64,000 nt of DNA from Nitrosomonadales bacterium (GCA_016234685.1 JACRAT010000021.1:60311-124310), one strand, 5' to 3'. Counted from the first letter of the stretch, positions 7,221-16,380 are shown. Made by a program: numbers and translations. Notes: generated by a model from the sequence alone, not told the origin.

Positions 7221-9873
7221 TGCTGCGATCCTCTTCGCTGGAGTGGATGACGAAGCCGAGTCGAGTCACCAGTTTCAGCATGTTGTGGTTGTTGTTCAGC
7301 ACTTCGCCTTCGATGGTCTTCAGGCCTTTGTCGCGGGCGGCCTCCATCAGCGAGAGCATGAGTTTTTGCCCCAGACCTTTGCCGGTGACGTTGTCGGCCA
7401 CCACCAGAGCGAATTCGCAGGAGTCGCCGTCCGGGTTGATGGCGTAGCGGGCGACGCCGAGCTCCACCTCTTGCGCTCCTTCTTGCGTCACCGCGATCAG
7501 CGCCAGTTCGCGGCTGTAGTCGAGCTGGGTGAAGCGCACCAGCATCGACTCGGTCAGCTCCTGAATGCTGTTCATAAAACGGAAATATTTGGATTCCCTA
7601 GACAGGTCATGCACGAAACGCTTCACCAGATCGGCATCTTCCGGGCGGATCGGGCGGATGGTGAGCTCCGTGCCGTCGGCCAATTGCCACTGGCTGACGA
7701 GATGGGTCGGGTAGGGGTAGATCGCCATGTGGGAGTAGCGGTCGGCGCTGGGCTGGCGATATTCGACCACGATGCGCGCGTCGGCGGCCAGCGCGCCGTG
7801 CTCGTCGAGAATCAGCGGGTTGATGTCCATTTCCTTGAGCAGTGGCAGCTCACACACCATCTCGGAGACGCGCAGCAGCACGTCCTCCAGCGCTTCGATG
7901 TTGGTCGGCGGCATGTTGCGAAACGCGCCCAGCATCTTGGCGATGCGCGTGCCCTGAATCAGATCCTTGACCAAGAAATTGTTCAGCGGCGGTAGCGCCA
8001 CGGCGCGGTCGCTCAGGATCTCCACCGTCGTGCCGCCTGCGCCGAAGGTGATGACCGGGCCGAACACCGGGTCGCTGGTCACGCCTATCATCAACTCGCG
8101 GCCATTCGGTTTGACGATCATGGTCTCGATGGATATGCCGTCCACCCGCGCATTCGGGCGGTTGTGCTTCACGTTCTCGATGATCTGTAGATAAGCGGCG
8201 CGTACCTCGTGGGCGTTGGCTAGGTTCAGCATCACGCCTCCGGCATCGCTCTTGTGGGTGATGTCGTGCGAATTGACCTTCATCGCCACCGGGTAGCCGA
8301 GCTGCTGGGCGATCAGCAGCGCCTCGGTGGGCGAGTGTGCCACCATGGTCTGCGCCACCGGGATGTTGAAGGCTGCCAGCAGCGCCTTGGATTCCATCTC
8401 GGTCAGTACCTTGCGATGCTCCTGCATCGCGCCTTCGATGATGAGGCGTGCGCTCTCCACGTCCGGCTCGACGTGGTGCGAGAATGGCCCGGGCATCTGC
8501 ATCAGCAGCTTTTGGTTGCGGTAATAGGCGGAGAGATGGGCGAACACTTCGACCGCCGGTTCGGGCGTGCGGAAGTGTGGTTTGTGGGCGCGGGTGAAGG
8601 CATCGCGCGCTTCGGCCACCTGCGACTCGCCCATCCAGCAGGTGAGTAGCGGTTTGCTGTGACTGGCGGAGAGTTCGATCAGTGCCTGCGCCGATTCCAG
8701 CGGTTTGGTCATTGCCTGCGGGGTGAGGATGGCCAGCACGCCGTCCACGTTGTCGTCCTCCAGACAGGCTTTGACCGCGTGGTGATAACGGTCGGCCTGC
8801 GCGTCACCGATGATGTCCACCGGATTGCTGCGCGGCCAGTTTGACGGCAGATGCTGGTCAAGATAGTTTAGGGTGGCATCGGACAGGGTGGCGAGGGTCA
8901 GCCCCAGATCGGCGGCGCGGTCGGTCGCCATCACGCCGGGGCCGCCACCGTTGGTGACGATGGCGAGACGATCTCCCACCGGGCGGAAGCCGCACGACAG
9001 CGCTTTGGCGGCGGTGAACAACTGGGTGATGGTCTGCACCCGCACCACGCCGACGCGGCTGACGGCGGCATCGAACACGTCGTCCGCGCCCACCAGCGAA
9101 GCAGTGTGCGACATCGCCGCTTTAGAACCCGCCGCATGGCGGCCGACCTTGACCAGTATCACCGGCTTGATGCGTGCCGCCGCCCGCAGCGCGCTCATAA
9201 AGCTGCGCGCGTTGCGGATGCCTTCGATGTACATCAGGATGCTGTGGGTATTGGAGTCGGACACCAGATAGTCGAGGATCTCGCCGAAATCCACATCGGT
9301 CGATGAGCCCATCGACACCACGCTGGAAAAGCCCACGTCGTTGCTGTGCGCCCAATCCAGAATCGCGGTGCACAGCGCGCCCGACTGTGATACGAAAGCG
9401 ATGTTGCCGACGTTTGCGCCGCCCTTGTTGAAGGTGGCGTTCAGCCCGATGGAGGGGCGCATGATGCCCAGACAATTCGGCCCGATCAGGCGGATGTTGT
9501 AGCGGTGCGCGGTTTCGATCAGGGACTTTTCCAGTGCAATGCCCGCCGCTCCTGCTTCGCCGAATCCGGCGGTGATGATGACGGCGGCTTTGACGCCATG
9601 CAGCCCGCACTCTTCGATGATGCCCGGCACGGTCTGCGCGGGCGTGGCGATCACCACCAACTCCACCGGCTTGCCGATCTCGGCGATGCTGGCGTAGGCG
9701 CGTTGGCCTTGGATCTCGGCAGATTTGGGGTTGATCGGGTAGAGCATCCCTTTGAAGCCGCTTTCCAGCATGTTCTGGAAGACGATCTGACCGACGGAAT
9801 CAGCCCGTTCGCTGGCGCCGAACACCGCTACCGATTTAGGCGCGAACAAGGTGTTGAGGTAGTGCTTGCCCAT
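7195..9873 (-). CDS. pat: Pat-type protein lysine acetyltransferase (acyl-CoA synthetase-like / GNAT fusion)
   Basis: The 892-residue protein has three parts: an N-terminal CoA-binding Rossmann domain (SVAVFGASERADSVG), a central ADP-forming acyl-CoA-synthetase-like and ATP-grasp region (SHTASLVGAD; AGGVMLNL; VTFGAGGTTVEILSD), and a C-terminal GNAT domain from about residue 725 (LTIRPIRPEDADLVKRFV, GKGLGQKLMLSLMEAA). This is the architecture of Pat/YfiQ enzymes, which acetylate lysines, notably in acyl-CoA synthetases. The ligase region keeps the SHT histidine, but many Pat proteins lack ligase activity. It is head to head with a deacetylase-like gene. Confidence 0.88.
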   Translation of the reverse strand: MGKHYLNTLFAPKSVAVFGASERADSVGQIVFQNMLESGFKGMLYPINPKSAEIQGQRAYASIAEIGKPVELVVIATPAQTVPGIIEECGLHGVKAAVIITAGFGEAGAAGIALEKSLIETAHRYNIRLIGPNCLGIMRPSIGLNATFNKGGANVGNIAFVSQSGALCTAILDWAHSNDVGFSSVVSMGSSTDVDFGEILDYLVSDSNTHSILMYIEGIRNARSFMSALRAAARIKPVILVKVGRHAAGSKAAMSHTASLVGADDVFDAAVSRVGVVRVQTITQLFTAAKALSCGFRPVGDRLAIVTNGGGPGVMATDRAADLGLTLATLSDATLNYLDQHLPSNWPRSNPVDIIGDAQADRYHHAVKACLEDDNVDGVLAILTPQAMTKPLESAQALIELSASHSKPLLTCWMGESQVAEARDAFTRAHKPHFRTPEPAVEVFAHLSAYYRNQKLLMQMPGPFSHHVEPDVESARLIIEGAMQEHRKVLTEMESKALLAAFNIPVAQTMVAHSPTEALLIAQQLGYPVAMKVNSHDITHKSDAGGVMLNLANAHEVRAAYLQIIENVKHNRPNARVDGISIETMIVKPNGRELMIGVTSDPVFGPVITFGAGGTTVEILSDRAVALPPLNNFLVKDLIQGTRIAKMLGAFRNMPPTNIEALEDVLLRVSEMVCELPLLKEMDINPLILDEHGALAADARIVVEYRQPSADRYSHMAIYPYPTHLVSQWQLADGTELTIRPIRPEDADLVKRFVHDLSRESKYFRFMNSIQELTESMLVRFTQLDYSRELALIAVTQEGAQEVELGVARYAINPDGDSCEFALVVADNVTGKGLGQKLMLSLMEAARDKGLKTIEGEVLNNNHNMLKLVTRLGFVIHSSEEDRSIMKVSREL

Positions 9874-9949
9874 GATTTTGCGCTGTTGCTGGAAAGTGTT
9901 GGCCGTTATGATAGCACTGTCACGTCGCCCGATTTTTACGGAGAGCCGC

Positions 9950-10873
9950 TTGCAGACCGCCTATATCAGCCACCCGCTCTGCCTCAAACACGACATGGGG
10001 GCGCATCACCCGGAATGCCCGGCGCGTATCTATGCCATCGAAGACCAGTTGATCGCTTCCGGTCTGTTCGATTACCTGCAACATCACCAAGCGTCCGAGG
10101 TCACCCGCGAACAACTGCTGCGCGTCCACACCGCTGCGCACCTCGACCATGTCGCCGCGACTGCGCCGCAGCAGGGCATCGCCCACATCGACGGCGATAC
10201 CGCGATGAATCCGTACACTCAGCCAGCCGCTTTGCGTGCCGCCGGGGCGGCGGTGCTGGCGGTGGACTTGGTGATGGCGGGCCGGGTGGAGAACGCCTTT
10301 TGCAGCATCCGCCCGCCCGGACATCATGCTGAACGTGGGCGGGCGATGGGTTTCTGCATCTTCAACAATGTCGCCGTCGGCGCGGCACACGCGCTGGAAC
10401 ATCACGGCCTGAAGCGCGTCGCCATCGCCGATTTCGACGTGCATCATGGCAACGGCACGGAAGACATCTTTCGCGACGAGCCGCGCGTGATGCTCTGCTC
10501 CACCTTCCAGCATCCGTTCTATCCCAACTGCGGGGCGGATTCCGGCAACGAGCACATCATCAATGTGCCTTTGCCCGCCGGGACGGGCAGCAGCGAGTTC
10601 CGCGCCGCCGTGACCGAACGCTGGCTGCCTGCGCTGGAACGCTTTCAGCCCGAGATGCTGTTCATCTCCGCCGGCTTCGACGCCCACCGCGACGACGATA
10701 TGGCGATGTTCAAACTCGGCGAATCTGACTACGCTTGGGTGACCACTGAGCTCAAACTCATCGCAGAAAAATACGCGCAACGGCGTATCGTCTCGGTGTT
10801 GGAAGGCGGCTATGAACTCCACGCTTTGGGACGCAGCGTGACAGCGCACATCAAGGTGTTGAGCGGGTTGTGA
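9950..10873 (+). CDS. Histone deacetylase family amidohydrolase
   Basis: The product (307 aa) is a zinc-dependent deacetylase of the HDAC/acetoin-utilisation superfamily. Visible motifs are HPECPARI, RPPGHHAERG (active-site histidines), DFDVHHGNGTEDIF (zinc ligands Asp and His), SAGFDAHRDD (second zinc Asp) and VLEGGYEL. The frame is open from 9866, but a TTG at 9950 preceded by ACGGAGAG gives the conserved start QTAYISHP. Substrate could be acetyl-lysine, acetylpolyamine or another amide. Its head-to-head position with pat suggests protein deacetylation, which is an inference. Confidence 0.88.
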   Translation: MQTAYISHPLCLKHDMGAHHPECPARIYAIEDQLIASGLFDYLQHHQASEVTREQLLRVHTAAHLDHVAATAPQQGIAHIDGDTAMNPYTQPAALRAAGAAVLAVDLVMAGRVENAFCSIRPPGHHAERGRAMGFCIFNNVAVGAAHALEHHGLKRVAIADFDVHHGNGTEDIFRDEPRVMLCSTFQHPFYPNCGADSGNEHIINVPLPAGTGSSEFRAAVTERWLPALERFQPEMLFISAGFDAHRDDDMAMFKLGESDYAWVTTELKLIAEKYAQRRIVSVLEGGYELHALGRSVTAHIKVLSGL

Positions 10874-10907
10874 GCGGGAACACGGGTTGTTCGGTTATAG
10901 TCCGCCC

Positions 10908-12230
10908 ATGCACACCCTTGCTTCCCTGCGCGCCGGCGAGCTGACCGGCATCACCCGCCTCGACCTTGCCTGCGGCCTCACCGAATTCCCGCGCGAAATC
11001 TTCGAGTTGGCGGATTCGCTCGAAATCCTCAACCTTTCCGGCAACGCGCTGTCGGGCTTGCCCGACGATCTGCCCAAGCTGCACAAACTGCGCGTCATTT
11101 TCTGCTCGGACAATTGTTTTGCCCGCGTGCCGGAAGTGCTGGGGCGCTGCCCGAATCTGGAGATGATAGGCTTCAAAGCCAATCAGATCGGCGAACTGCC
11201 TGCCGCCGCGCTGCCGGAGAGACTGCGCTGGCTGATCCTGACCGACAATCGTTTGCGCGAGATTCCGCCGGAGCTTGGCCGTTGTGTGCGGCTGCAAAAA
11301 CTCATGCTGGCGGGCAACCAGTTGACGCATCTGCCCGACGCGCTGGCGGCGTGCCGCAACTTGGAGTTGCTGCGCATTGCAGCCAATCGCTTCGAGCGGC
11401 TGCCCGACTGGCTGCTCGCCATGCCGCGTCTGGCTTGGCTGGCGTATTCCGGCAACCCGTGCAGCGACGCCAGCGAAGCCGCCGCGATGCAGAATCTGCA
11501 CATCACGCCGGTCGAGTGGCACACGCTGGAGTTGCAGCACAAATTGGGGGAAGGCGCGTCCGGCGTGATCTACCGCGCCGAACGGCACGAGCGGGGCGCA
11601 GTGGCGGTGAAGATGTTCAAGGGCGCGCTCACCAGCGACGGCCTGCCGCGCAGCGAAAAAGCCGCCTGTCTTGCAGTTGGTGCGCATCCCGGCCTGATCC
11701 CGGTGGTCGGTAAGCTCAGCGAACATCCCGAGACCACGCCGGGTTTGGTGATGTCGCTGATAGCCCCCAGCTTCCGCAACCTTGCCGGGCCGCCCAGTCT
11801 GGAGTCCTGCACTCGCGACATCTATCCGGCGGAGACGCACTTCAGCTTGCCTGTCGCGCTCGATCTCGCTCTCGGCGTCGCCGCCGTGGCCGAGCATCTG
11901 CACGCGCAAGGCGTGATGCATGGCGATCTGTACGCCCACAACATCCTGTGGAATCCGCAGGGCGACGCGCTGTTGGGCGACTTCGGTGCGGCCTCGTTTT
12001 TGCCGCCCGCCGATGCGCCACTTGCCCTCGGCTTGCAGCGCTTGGAAGTGCGCGCTTTTGCCTGTCTGTTGGATGAGCTATTGCTGCGTTGTGATGCCGA
12101 GCCGGACGCCGGGCAGATTGTCGCTGCCCTGCGCGAATTACAGCAACGCTGCGATCTGCCTGCGGTCGATCAGCGACCGTTGTTCAGCGAGATCCAGGCA
12201 AAGTTGGCAGCGCTGCGATCCGGGATATGA
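10908..12230 (+). CDS. Leucine-rich repeat protein with C-terminal protein-kinase-like domain
   Basis: The product has 440 residues from the ATG at 10908; an in-frame TTG lies seven codons upstream. Residues about 10-185 contain seven or so LRR units (SLEILNLSGNALSGLPDDLP, LRWLILTDNRLREIPPELG, LQKLMLAGNQLTHLPDALA). Residues about 205-440 carry kinase elements in order: glycine loop GEGASGVIYRAE, VAVKMFK lysine, HGDLYAHNILW catalytic loop and GDFGAASF metal-binding DFG. The catalytic loop reads HGD rather than HRD. No membrane segment is seen, so it is probably a cytoplasmic Ser/Thr-kinase-like protein. The target is unknown. Confidence 0.85.
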   Translation: MHTLASLRAGELTGITRLDLACGLTEFPREIFELADSLEILNLSGNALSGLPDDLPKLHKLRVIFCSDNCFARVPEVLGRCPNLEMIGFKANQIGELPAAALPERLRWLILTDNRLREIPPELGRCVRLQKLMLAGNQLTHLPDALAACRNLELLRIAANRFERLPDWLLAMPRLAWLAYSGNPCSDASEAAAMQNLHITPVEWHTLELQHKLGEGASGVIYRAERHERGAVAVKMFKGALTSDGLPRSEKAACLAVGAHPGLIPVVGKLSEHPETTPGLVMSLIAPSFRNLAGPPSLESCTRDIYPAETHFSLPVALDLALGVAAVAEHLHAQGVMHGDLYAHNILWNPQGDALLGDFGAASFLPPADAPLALGLQRLEVRAFACLLDELLLRCDAEPDAGQIVAALRELQQRCDLPAVDQRPLFSEIQAKLAALRSGI

Positions 12231-12289
12231 GGGGCGGGCGACCAGATAAACCGTGGTCTTGTATCTTCAAAAGCAGTACGGGGACCTGA

Positions 12290-12607
12290 TTACGGCAAGA
12301 CTTGGTAGGGATCCATCGTTACGGATTCCACCTTGTCACCTAGCATGACTATCCGACCTTCGATTCTGGAGTTGCCTGTTTCGCTGAATTCGAATCGATA
12401 AGTGCGTTGTAACACCCGTCGTCCGAACGGGTCTCGGGCAACCCCTAGTTTGATGCTGGCGACTGAGTCATCAAGGAACTGCACGTTCGCACCAAGGCAT
12501 GATCCACGGCCCGCATTGCGTGCAAGTTCAAGTACATGGACGCTGTTTTGCCAATACCACACGATGGCAGCCACCAGCAGCAGTGCGATCAAACTCGTGG
12601 AGTCCAT
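12290..12607 (-). CDS. DUF3301-type small membrane-anchored protein
   Basis: The 105-residue protein has an N-terminal membrane segment (SLIALLLVAAIVWYW), then a conserved-looking ARNAGRGSCLGANVQFLDDSVA region and LQRTYRFEFSETGNSRIEGRI, which match the short DUF3301 family of proteobacteria. Function is unknown. It is the last gene of the mutL-linked group and starts five bases after the DUF1653 gene. Confidence 0.7.
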   Translation of the reverse strand: MDSTSLIALLLVAAIVWYWQNSVHVLELARNAGRGSCLGANVQFLDDSVASIKLGVARDPFGRRVLQRTYRFEFSETGNSRIEGRIVMLGDKVESVTMDPYQVLP

Positions 12608-12612
12608 GCTGG

Positions 12613-12810
12613 TCAGCCTTCGATGGGGGCGAATCTTGGCATGGCGTTGCCCTCATGTTGCACCAACTCAAAGAATGCGTTGCTGGGGCGAGCCCAGATC
12701 GTGGCATCTGCTGCCGACCGGTATATGGTCATCATGACCTTGGGATCGGATTCGAGCCTCGCCTCGCAGACTATCTCGTATATGCCGCCCTTGTAGTGTC
12801 GATATTTCAT
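12613..12810 (-). CDS. DUF1653-type small protein
   Basis: The 65-residue protein begins KYRHYKGGIYEIVCEARLES and contains WARPSNAFFELV, the pattern of the DUF1653 family (YRHYKG.YEV ... W.RP...F). These are small soluble proteins of unknown role. It lies in a tight series of four small genes downstream of mutL. Confidence 0.75.
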   Translation of the reverse strand: MKYRHYKGGIYEIVCEARLESDPKVMMTIYRSAADATIWARPSNAFFELVQHEGNAMPRFAPIEG

Positions 12811-12832
12811 GGCCCCTCCTTCCGAGATCGAA

Positions 12833-13054
12833 TCAACCTGCGTCTTCGTTTATGCGGCCCCTATGCTCGGCCAGTTCCTTTAGGAGCTGAGCAATATCCC
12901 ACTCGCAGCCCCCGCAGCCCGAAAGAGCACCCGTCCATCTTGAAATGGCATTCATATCCATTCCTTCATCAAACAGGCCTTGAATCTGTTCCCGCTTGGT
13001 GCCGCTGCAATGGCACATCACACCATTTACTAGGCCCGCATTCTTCGCGCTCAT
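12833..13054 (-). CDS. BFD-like [2Fe-2S] binding protein
   Basis: The 73-residue protein has cysteines C14, C16, C47 and C50 (MCHCSGT ... SGCGGCEWD). This CxC-x30-CxxC spacing is that of the bacterioferritin-associated ferredoxin-like [2Fe-2S] domain. It resembles free-standing BFD-like proteins, but no bacterioferritin gene is nearby. Cluster binding is inferred from cysteine spacing alone. Confidence 0.7.
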   Translation of the reverse strand: MSAKNAGLVNGVMCHCSGTKREQIQGLFDEGMDMNAISRWTGALSGCGGCEWDIAQLLKELAEHRGRINEDAG

Positions 13055-13084
13055 GGATGTTTACTCTCAGTTTTGTGATCGGTG

Positions 13085-13312
13085 CTAACAGCGTTCAAGT
13101 GCTGATCGAATTCGCTTAATCGTATCTTCCATTCGGGCTTTTCGGGACACCTCCAGCCCAAGGTCTTCAGCGATGCGGGCAATCCGGCTTGGATCAAGAG
13201 GAATGCCGCCCGCATCAATTGCCGCAATCAGTTGTTTGGCCCGTTTGATTTCTGTGGGCGTATTGTCATGCGGCTTGAGCCGGTTCAGCAACCGAGTGAT
13301 GAATGTGTTCAT
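13085..13312 (-). CDS. Hypothetical small protein downstream of mutL
   Basis: The frame is open to 13408, overlapping the mutL 3' end. The ATG at 13312 with GGGGA before it gives a compact 75-residue protein, basic at the start (MNTFITRLLNRLKPH) and probably helical (EIKRAKQLIAAIDAGGIPLDPSRIARIAEDLGLEV). No family was recognised. It begins 71 bases after the mutL stop on the same strand. Confidence 0.55.
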   Translation of the reverse strand: MNTFITRLLNRLKPHDNTPTEIKRAKQLIAAIDAGGIPLDPSRIARIAEDLGLEVSRKARMEDTIKRIRSALERC

Positions 13313-13382
13313 GTTATCCCCAATAGTTAGGCTCTTTGTTCTCTTCGCCTTGCTGGGGGAGCAATTGCTTGAGAGCGTCGAC

Positions 13383-15185
13383 CTACTTCCCGCGCATGAA
13401 CATCGCATCCAGTTCTGCCAGCGTCATCTGGAACCAAGTCGGGCGGCCGTGGTTGCATTGGGCGGCGCGTTCGGTGGTTTCGAGTTCGCGCAGTAGGCCG
13501 TTCATTTCGGGCAGGGTGAGTTGGCGGTGGGCACGTACGGCGGAGTGGCAGGCCAGTGTGGCCAGTAGTTCGTTGCGGCGTTCGGTGAGGGCGCGGCTCG
13601 CGCCGTATTCGGCAAGTTCGCGCAGCACGGCGCGGGCGGCGGTTTCAGCTTCAGTGCTTTTCAGTAGCGCGGGCAGGGCGCGGATGGCCAGTACGCCAGG
13701 CGAGATGGGGGCGAGGTCGAAGCCGAGTTGGGCGAGTGCGGCTTGGTTCTCTTCGGCAGCGGCGACGAGCAGGGCATCGGCGCTGAAGCTGATGGGGATC
13801 AGCAAGGGCTGGGTCGGCATGGCCTGCTGGTCGAACGCAGTCTTGATCTTTTCGTACAGGATGCGCTCGTGCGCGGCGTGCATGTCCACCACGATCAGCC
13901 CCTGCGCGCCTTGCGCCAAGATGTAGATGCCGGAGAGTTGCCCCAGTGCGTAACCCAGCGGCGGCATGCCACTGTCTGGCGCGGCGGGGGCGATGGCTGG
14001 CTGCGGCTCGGGGGGGGGGGGCGGCTGCTTGCGACCGCCAAACAGCGCATCGTAGAACGCCAATGGCTGCGCCGCCGTGTGCAGCGGCATGGTCTGCTGC
14101 TGCGGCCAGTGGGCGGCGGGGCGGGGCGACTCTGCTCTGGCGATGAATACGGGCGGTCGGTTCGCGCTAGTCTCGGCGGCTGCGCTTGGCGCTTCCGATA
14201 AGGGCGCGGCCAGCGCGTCGTGCAGGGCGTGGAACACGAACTGGTGCACGCCTTGCGAATCGCGGAAGCGCACCTCGCTCTTGGCGGGATGCACGTTCAC
14301 GTCCACCCGCTCTGGCGGCAACTCCAGAAACAGTACGAAGCCGGGGTGGCGTTGGTTGTGCAGCACGTCTTGATAAGCCTGGCGCACGGCGTGGGCCAGC
14401 ACTTTGTCGCGCACGAAGCGCCCGTTCACGAAGAAATATTGTGAATCGCGGTTAGCCAGCGCGTGCGCGGGCAGCGAAGCCATGCCGTAGAGATGCAGCT
14501 CGGCGATACGGCGGTCGATGCTGGCGGCGTGCCGGGTGAACTCCGCGCCGAGCAGGGCGGCGATGCGCGCGGGCAGGTCGCCGCGCGGCAGTTGCCAGAC
14601 CGTGCGCCCGTTGTGTTGCAGCGAGAAAGCGACCTCGGGGTGAGCCAGCGCGACGCGGCGGAAGGTCTCTTCGCAATGGCCGAACTCGGTCGACTCGGTC
14701 TTGAGGAATTTGCGCCGTGCCGGGGTGTTGAAATACAGCTCGCGCAGTTCGATGCTGGTGCCAAACGGATGGGGTGCGGGGGCGGCTGCGCTACGGTCGC
14801 CGTCTGCGGTTTCTATTTTCCAGCCATGGCTGAGCTCAGGTGTGCGGCTGGTCAGCGCCAGCCGCGCTACCGCCGCCATGCTGGCCAGTGCCTCACCGCG
14901 AAACCCTAGGCTGGCGACCCGTTGCAGATCTTCCAGTGAGGTGATCTTGCTGGTGGCGTGGCGTTGCAGTGCCAGCGGCAGCTCGTCCTTGGCGATGCCG
15001 CCACCATCGTCGCGTACCTTCAGCAGGCGGATGCCGCCGCCTTCGAGTTGAATCACGATCTCTGTCGCCCCGGCATCCAGCGCGTTCTCCATCAGTTCCT
15101 TGAGGGCCGAGGCGGGGCGGTCGATGACTTCGCCAGCGGCGATCTGGTTGATGAGCAGGTCGGGGAGGAGGTGGATGGCAGGCAT
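13383..15185 (-). CDS. mutL: DNA mismatch repair protein MutL
   Basis: The 600-residue protein has the GHKL ATPase region at its N-terminus (IAAGEVIDRPASALKELMEN, DAGATEI, DDGGGI, GFRGEALASM), a proline-rich linker around residues 350-400 and a C-terminal dimerisation/endonuclease domain with DMHAAHERILYE, matching the DQHA(x)2E(x)4E nuclease motif with Met in place of Gln. It coordinates MutS recognition with strand incision. The linker codons CCG-CCC-CCC-CCC-CCC create a 12-base cytosine run on the coding strand. Confidence 0.96.
   Translation of the reverse strand: MPAIHLLPDLLINQIAAGEVIDRPASALKELMENALDAGATEIVIQLEGGGIRLLKVRDDGGGIAKDELPLALQRHATSKITSLEDLQRVASLGFRGEALASMAAVARLALTSRTPELSHGWKIETADGDRSAAAPAPHPFGTSIELRELYFNTPARRKFLKTESTEFGHCEETFRRVALAHPEVAFSLQHNGRTVWQLPRGDLPARIAALLGAEFTRHAASIDRRIAELHLYGMASLPAHALANRDSQYFFVNGRFVRDKVLAHAVRQAYQDVLHNQRHPGFVLFLELPPERVDVNVHPAKSEVRFRDSQGVHQFVFHALHDALAAPLSEAPSAAAETSANRPPVFIARAESPRPAAHWPQQQTMPLHTAAQPLAFYDALFGGRKQPPPPPEPQPAIAPAAPDSGMPPLGYALGQLSGIYILAQGAQGLIVVDMHAAHERILYEKIKTAFDQQAMPTQPLLIPISFSADALLVAAAEENQAALAQLGFDLAPISPGVLAIRALPALLKSTEAETAARAVLRELAEYGASRALTERRNELLATLACHSAVRAHRQLTLPEMNGLLRELETTERAAQCNHGRPTWFQMTLAELDAMFMRGK
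14010..14021. repeat. 12-base G/C homopolymer inside mutL
   Basis: Twelve consecutive G on the plus strand (C on the mutL coding strand) encode the proline run QPPPPPEPQP near residue 389. Any one-base slippage would shift the frame and remove the C-terminal domain. Confidence 0.9.
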
Positions 15186-15305
15186 GGACGGATTATACCG
15201 GATGAGGGGTGGTGGCTCGTGGGTGCGACAAAATGCCGCACTATTTTCGGAAGACGGTGCGTTAAAGTGGCATACCAGTTACAACAATACAGGGAGACGG
15301 TAACA

Positions 15306-16280
15306 ATGAAGCGGACGACAGGTTTTACAGCGGTATTGGCGGCGATCTCGATGTTGGCGGCAGGCGATGCCGCCGCGTGTGGCGCAGGGTTCTGTCTGGC
15401 CGACAGCGGTTGGGACGCACAGGGGAGCAATGCGCGCGAAGGGTTGTCGCTGGGTGTGCGCTATGAATATCTCAAGAGCAACCAGTTGCGCAGCGGCACG
15501 GGCAAGCTAACCAACTTCACGGCGGCGACTGCGGCGGCTGGCGACGAGATCACCACTACCAATCAGAACTACATGGTCGATCTGAGCTATACCTTTAGCC
15601 AGCAATGGCAGGCCGAGATCGAGCTGCCTTTCCTCAAGCGCTACCACCAGCATGGTTCGGCTACGCTGGGTGCGCCGGATACTTGGGATTTCACCACCTT
15701 GGGCGATGCCAAGGTGCTGGCCAGTTACCGTTTCGGCGGCGCGACGCCCAATGGTTTCGGCGTGCGATTCGGGGTCAAGCTGGCTACGGGCCGTACCAAT
15801 CAGATGGCGACCGACGGTGTGACGCTGGCCGAGCGCATGTTCCAGCCGGGTACAGGCACGACCGATGGCATCCTCGGCGTGTTCTACAACAGCTCACCAG
15901 CTGACGGTGACGTGCGTTGGTTCGTCAGCGGCACGGTGCAACAACCGCTGAACACCAGCGGCGACAATGGTGGCGGAGGCGGAAGCTACAAACCCGGCAA
16001 CAGTCTGGCGCTGGACGCAGGCGCGGCTTATCCGCTCAGTCATAGCGTGGCGCTGACGGTGCAGACTAACTACCACAACACCGGACGCGAAGGTGGCTTG
16101 GCTGGCGTACCCGCCAACACCGGCGGCGAGATGCTGGCAGTCACACCCGGCCTGAGCTTCTCGGTTGCTCCTGACACTCGTTTGTATGCTGCGCTGCAAC
16201 TGCCGGTCTATCAAAAGGTGAACGGCACGCAGTTGACCAGCAACATGGGCTTCTCGATGGGTTTCAACCAGCGCTTCTGA
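15306..16280 (+). CDS. Outer membrane beta-barrel protein, unknown substrate
   Basis: The product (324 aa) has a signal peptide ending near AAAGDAAA/CGAG and thereafter alternating beta-strand character (LSLGVRYEYLKS, YMVDLSYTFSQQWQAEIELPFL, GFGVRFGVKLATGRT), with a terminal phenylalanine (GFNQRF) as in outer-membrane barrels. Two cysteines (CGAGFC) stand at the mature N-terminus. The frame is open from 14958, antisense to mutL, but the ATG at 15306 starts the signal peptide. It resembles transporter-type barrels of the phenol-degradation MetA/OMP group, but the family is uncertain. Confidence 0.7.
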   Translation: MKRTTGFTAVLAAISMLAAGDAAACGAGFCLADSGWDAQGSNAREGLSLGVRYEYLKSNQLRSGTGKLTNFTAATAAAGDEITTTNQNYMVDLSYTFSQQWQAEIELPFLKRYHQHGSATLGAPDTWDFTTLGDAKVLASYRFGGATPNGFGVRFGVKLATGRTNQMATDGVTLAERMFQPGTGTTDGILGVFYNSSPADGDVRWFVSGTVQQPLNTSGDNGGGGGSYKPGNSLALDAGAAYPLSHSVALTVQTNYHNTGREGGLAGVPANTGGEMLAVTPGLSFSVAPDTRLYAALQLPVYQKVNGTQLTSNMGFSMGFNQRF

Positions 16281-16295
16281 GCTGGCGGTTCGACG

Positions 16296-16335
16296 AAAAA
16301 GCACGCTACGGCGACAGGCTGCGGCGTGCTTTTTT
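16296..16335 (+). terminator. Intrinsic terminator after the barrel gene
   Basis: AAAAAGCACGC (16296-16306) pairs with GCGTGCTTTTTT (16324-16335) around a GC-rich loop, ending in a T-run. Confidence 0.8.
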
Positions 16336-16380
16336 ATTGTCCGGGCCAGCCAGACGGCCCAGCGGAGTAAAAAGGTCGTA

